Below are positions 60,750 through 64,000 of a DNA stretch of 64,000 nt, one piece after another. Position 1 is the stretch's first letter; each line of letters begins with the position of its first letter. Origin of the DNA: Persicaria tinctoria (lineage: Eukaryota; Streptophyta; Magnoliopsida; Caryophyllales; Polygonaceae); the NCBI GenBank assembly GCA_037127255.1, contig JBANSL010000018.1:11567175-11631174 (forward strand). The letters are read 5' to 3'. Position numbers and translations under genes: made by a program. The notes under the pieces are model-generated. The model was not told where the DNA came from, did not search any database, and worked only from the letters and a program-made list of their open reading frames with translations.

Positions 60750-60798
60750 GTTTGGCACTCGTTAAACTGATGTTTTTGTACGTAAAACTGATGTGTTT
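60750..60798. other. Templated junction between CACTA and peroxidase 3' end
   Basis: GATGTGTTTGGCACTCGTTAA occurs twice within about 45 bp. The first copy is followed by minisatellite sequence (CTGATGTTTTTGTACGTAAAA) and the second by peroxidase sequence. GGCACTCGTTAAACT is peroxidase exon 2 sequence, so it was copied in, interrupted and copied again. Confidence 0.85.
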
Positions 60799-60880
60799 GG
60801 CACTCGTTAAACTCGGCAGGGTCGGAGTCCTCACCGGTAGCCAGGGTCAAGTCAGAAAGTCTTGCCGCCGCCTCAACTAA
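60799..60880 (+). pseudogene. Peroxidase 3'-terminal fragment (fifth locus)
   Basis: Only the last 26 codons (from ALVKLGRVGV to the stop) remain. They are identical to the full copies and followed by about 260 bp of identical 3' flank (60881-61141). Catalytic residues are absent. The plus-strand frame from 60698 fuses minisatellite translation to this tail and is not a gene. Confidence 0.92.
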
Positions 60881-61640
60881 TTAACTAACTAAACATCCAT
60901 CGTCCAAGTGCTTAACTAACCACAAAATTTTACAATTGTTTGTTGATGACGAAACAATTAAATTTCGTGTTGAGAATATGCACATCGATCGTATTCATTT
61001 TTTGTTTTTTCATTTATCATTTCAATTCCTTGTCACTGGTTTCGTGCGTATAGTGTATTTGTATCATTATTTATTGAATCATCAACAAATTTATATTGAA
61101 AAAATCAAGATTAATTATGTTTTTAGTTGCAATTGCATGCATTGAGTTTTCGGGTTCGAGTCGGAATATATGTTTGTGTGTAACATATTGAAATATATGT
61201 TTGCATTTCAGATCACAAAAATGCTAAAAATGTTGAAATATATGTTTGTGTGTAATATATTGTAGCTCATATAATTTTATAAGAATTAATTTCAACATTT
61301 TCAGCATAAGAAAAAGTTTCAGCAAGACAAAAAAAATTGCTGAAATTGCCAATATTTAAACTTTCAACAAAGCAAACTCAATCACAGTACCAAACTAACC
61401 ACAAATTCACAAATAACAAATAACAAACTTTAGTGAAAAATTTCAGCATAAGAAAAAGTTTCAATGATACAAGAATAACATGGTAGTTGATCTTTGACCA
61501 TATGTGAGTCTCTATATGACATCAAAGGTATAACTTTAGTGAAAAGCACTATGCTCAAACAACTCACAATTTACAACATATTTAGAATCAAATCCTAAAC
61601 ACAGTTTATCCAAGAGAAAAGCAAAATTAGAGGTCTCTGT
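60799..61640. repeat. Duplication of 56629-57480 (peroxidase tail plus element L arm)
   Basis: Similarity runs from GGCACTCG in exon 2 through the 3' flank and the L left arm up to GAGGTCTCTGT, then switches to element R sequence (GGTAGATCAG...). One 14-bp unit, GAAATATATGTT, present twice at about 57018-57045, is single here. Confidence 0.85.
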
Positions 61641-61652
61641 GGTAGATCAGAA

Positions 61653-62273
61653 TTAAAAACAGACAGCCAAGCGGATTACCAAAAGTGGAGGAAGGCTGAA
61701 ATCCACCGGATTACCAAAAGTTGTGGAAGGCTGAAATCCACCAGAAGAAATTGAGGCTGAAATTGATGCTGAAATTGATATTTGTTCAATTATGGAAGAA
61801 ATTGGATCCTTTAGGTCCTCTGTTTCAGCATCTGGAACGCATCTGGAATGAGGCGCTGTTGAAGAGCGGCGGTCGAGGAGCGCGATAGATGCTCGCCGGA
61901 TCTGGAATTGGGCATTGTTGAAGATCCAGGCAGATCTAGAACGATCGCAAGGTCGGAGGTAGGGGCTTCCATGGCCGTCGACGACGCCGGCGTAGGTAAC
62001 AGAGGAAGAAAGCAAGGTCGGAGGAAAGGTCGGAGGCAGCGGCTCGAGAGCTTTAATTGGCGACCGTCTGGATCCAGGGCGAAATCCGGGCTTGAGGGAG
62101 ACGGCGAGAGAGAGGTGCGATCGAAGATGCCGATGGGAGGCGGTGATCTCCGAGGAGGGTCTGGGAAGAAGGAGGCGGAGCAAGTGAGCGAGAAAGGAGG
62201 AGCGATGGAGAACGACGGTGACGATGAAGGACGCTGGTGCAGCGGGATTCTCGTTCATCTTCGCCCTCTCCAA
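61653..62273 (-). other. Unrecognised GC-rich 206-codon frame in element R, copy 4
   Basis: Open like copy 2, with several substitutions relative to it. The 35-bp tandem repeat near its 3' end has diverged (AAAAGTTGTGG in the second unit). Same uncertainty over strand and coding status. Confidence 0.3.
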
Positions 62274-62515
62274 ACAGTCTCTTCTTTACAGCGGGGTTCG
62301 GTTTGACGACGGTGAACAGAGGGAAGGGGGGACACGAAAAAAAGTGGTGGACTTTAACCTAATATGCCGAGGTCCGTGGACATTTGTTAAATTTGAGCCC
62401 AAAAAGTGAAATGTTGGGCAATTTTTCTCTTATTTTTATCACATTTGTACAATTTTAGTAGCCCTTAAAACTCTTATAAAAAAAATATCCCGTAAAACTA
62501 GTTTAATTGTTTATA

Positions 62516-64000
62516 GGCCATTTTTCATAACTAGACCAAAAAAAAAAAAACTTTGCACAGATAGCCATGTCTCTTGTTTATTTGCTAGGGGTAGAAAGTG
62601 GTCATTTTTTGCAAATAAAAATAGCAACTGGGAGAGGAAGTTGCAGGTGAAGGTGAGGGACACTGTAGCTACACTGTAGCTGTCAGTGGCATGTGGCACC
62701 AAAAGGCATCCTCCGTTCATTTCAGAAAACTGTAGACTGCCCATCTTACCAATAGAATTAATTGGTCCTACCAATAGGCTAAACCTGTCTTTCCATACCT
62801 GGAGATATTTTGAAAATAATCTGGAGGGGATTCACTGTAGCTAATTTGGCGGGCTGTCAGTGTAGTTTTGGCACCAAAACAGGGTTCATCCTTGGAGAAA
62901 ATCGGGGAGCATTTATGAGGGGAAAATGCAATGATTGCATTGATGGGTGTCCCCCAAGAACATATATAAGCTTGAGAGGAGGATCTGAAACACCATAACA
63001 TGCTATGCAAAAATTGAGGCAGAATAGGAGCGAAGTGGAAAGGACGGGGAAAAAGTTACCCGTTCATTCCAGGAAACGATACAGTCCCCATCCTACCAAT
63101 AGAAAATTTCCGTCCTACCAATAGTGTCCAACTGTCCTTTCATACCTGAAAAAGTGCAAGAAGTTTGTCCAATGACAGTGGCAGCGATGAGTAAGTGATC
63201 TTGTACCTATCATTTGTAGTTGTTCCTTTTTCTTATAACAGAACTACCCCAAGGTGACGGTTTCACGAGACCAGTTGCAGAGAGTTCGTAATTTATACTC
63301 TCTATTTTTGATCAATTGCATAACTTGTAAATTAAGATTACAAATTCAAGCACTATTTTTGCTTCCTGTGAAATTATCACTTCTTGATGCCTAGACGATC
63401 ATAAGGACCCATTGAAAATAGTCTATTAGCTCAATTGATAGAGCGTTGTGTTTGCACACAAAAATGTGAGTTCGACTCTCACATAGGCTAATACGGAGTA
63501 TGTGTTCATGAATCTCTCTAAACATATACAATTATGAACCTGGCAGAAAATATATATAATAATGGTAGGACAAATTTACGAACATGTTATGACAAATTCA
63601 TAAATCTCTTTTAACTTATACGATTATGAACTTGACAGGAAATAACTTCAGTGTCTACCTGTGGAGCCTGCCTTCTCCTTTTGCTTTTCTGAGATTCATG
63701 TGGAAGTAAATTTTTTTCGTAAAGTCAATTATACATTTACATTTTTCCAATAGTATAAATATATCGTACCATCAGTGTGCATCTATCCTACCATTAGTGC
63801 CAAGTTATACAGGAATTACTGGGTTTTCATTATGATCCTACTAATATCGTAGATTTCTCCTACCATTAGTTTCCATCAATCCTACCATTATGATCTTACC
63901 GATATCGTTGTTTTCTCCTACCATTAGTTTTCATCTATCCTACCATTTTTGTGCATCTATCATACCAATTTAAATAGCTTTCAAGGAAAATCAAGCTAAA
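62516..64000. mobile_element. Mutator-like element, copy 4 (cut by window end)
   Basis: It follows TTGTTTATA (62507-62515) and matches 14125 onward to the window end, including the left tRNA-like terminus. Since the empty site is present upstream of peroxidase copy 4, this insertion belongs to the next unit to the right. Confidence 0.78.
63420..63490 (+). pseudogene. tRNA-like sequence, left terminus, copy 4
   Basis: Same 71-nt fold and six-base loop as the other left termini; its right partner lies beyond the window. Confidence 0.62.

Larger units (their letters stand above)
59199..62429. mobile_element. Foldback/Mutator-like element R, copy 4 (rearranged)
   Basis: Flanked by TTATTTTT (59191-59198, 62430-62437). 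The GCTGAAAC arm is at about 59350-60148. The nested CACTA element is cut at about 60749, where peroxidase 3' sequence and element L arm sequence (60799-61640) have been spliced in before the R core resumes. Confidence 0.55.

Noticed and set aside
60614..60850. 78-codon minus-strand frame with repeated QTHQFYVQK-like units
   Set aside because: It is the translated CACTA minisatellite, not a protein repeat gene.

Overview
This is nuclear DNA from a seed plant, most likely a eudicot; I cannot name the species. The only intact host gene is a class III (secretory plant) peroxidase with one AT-rich GT-AG intron. Nearly everything else is plant transposon sequence: Ty1/copia-like and Ty3/gypsy-like remnants, a LINE tail, CACTA elements, Mutator-like elements and long foldback elements. 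No bacterial operons, CRISPR arrays or functional RNA genes are visible.

Layout. The window is a recent head-to-tail segmental duplication with a period of about 17-18 kb. Copy 1 is 1-17147, copy 2 is 17148-35215 and copy 3 is 35216 to about 44157. A rearranged copy 4 runs from about 52.7 kb to the window end. Each copy holds one full peroxidase gene (starts at 6727, 24786, 42944 and 55600), all encoding the same 328-residue protein. A fifth locus at 60.8 kb has only the last 26 codons plus the 3' flank. Copies 1-3 share one upstream block: a copia-like element with a gag-like ORF and two LTRs, a degenerate gypsy-type tail, and a degenerate gag-like segment. Copies 2-4 also have a minus-strand LINE tail that copy 1 has lost.

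Downstream of the peroxidase, copies 1, 2 and 4 carry a nested stack. A foldback element with GCTGAAAC-rich arms (flanked by TTATTTTT) contains a 3.7-kb non-autonomous CACTA element flanked by the 3-bp duplication ACA. The CACTA element carries two minus-strand exons that I read as a captured piece of a valyl-tRNA synthetase gene. Next comes a 3.3-kb Mutator-like element with a perfect 9-bp target duplication (TTGTTTATA). It contains a captured exon-like GC-rich segment and, nested in it, a 1.3-kb element whose two ends are inverted tRNA-like sequences. The empty target site of the Mutator-like element is still present upstream of peroxidase copy 4 (55084-55092), so its insertion can be ordered from this window alone.

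Between copies 3 and 4 (44.2-52.7 kb) lies sequence found once: a CT-rich gene-fragment-like stretch, a gypsy-type LTR/leader and gag-like segment, and a nested deletion-derivative LTR element (47533-50200) with a 5-bp duplication TTATG.

The genes do not form a pathway. The biology visible here is copy-number expansion of one peroxidase, carried along with a nested transposon stack that has captured and rearranged host gene pieces.
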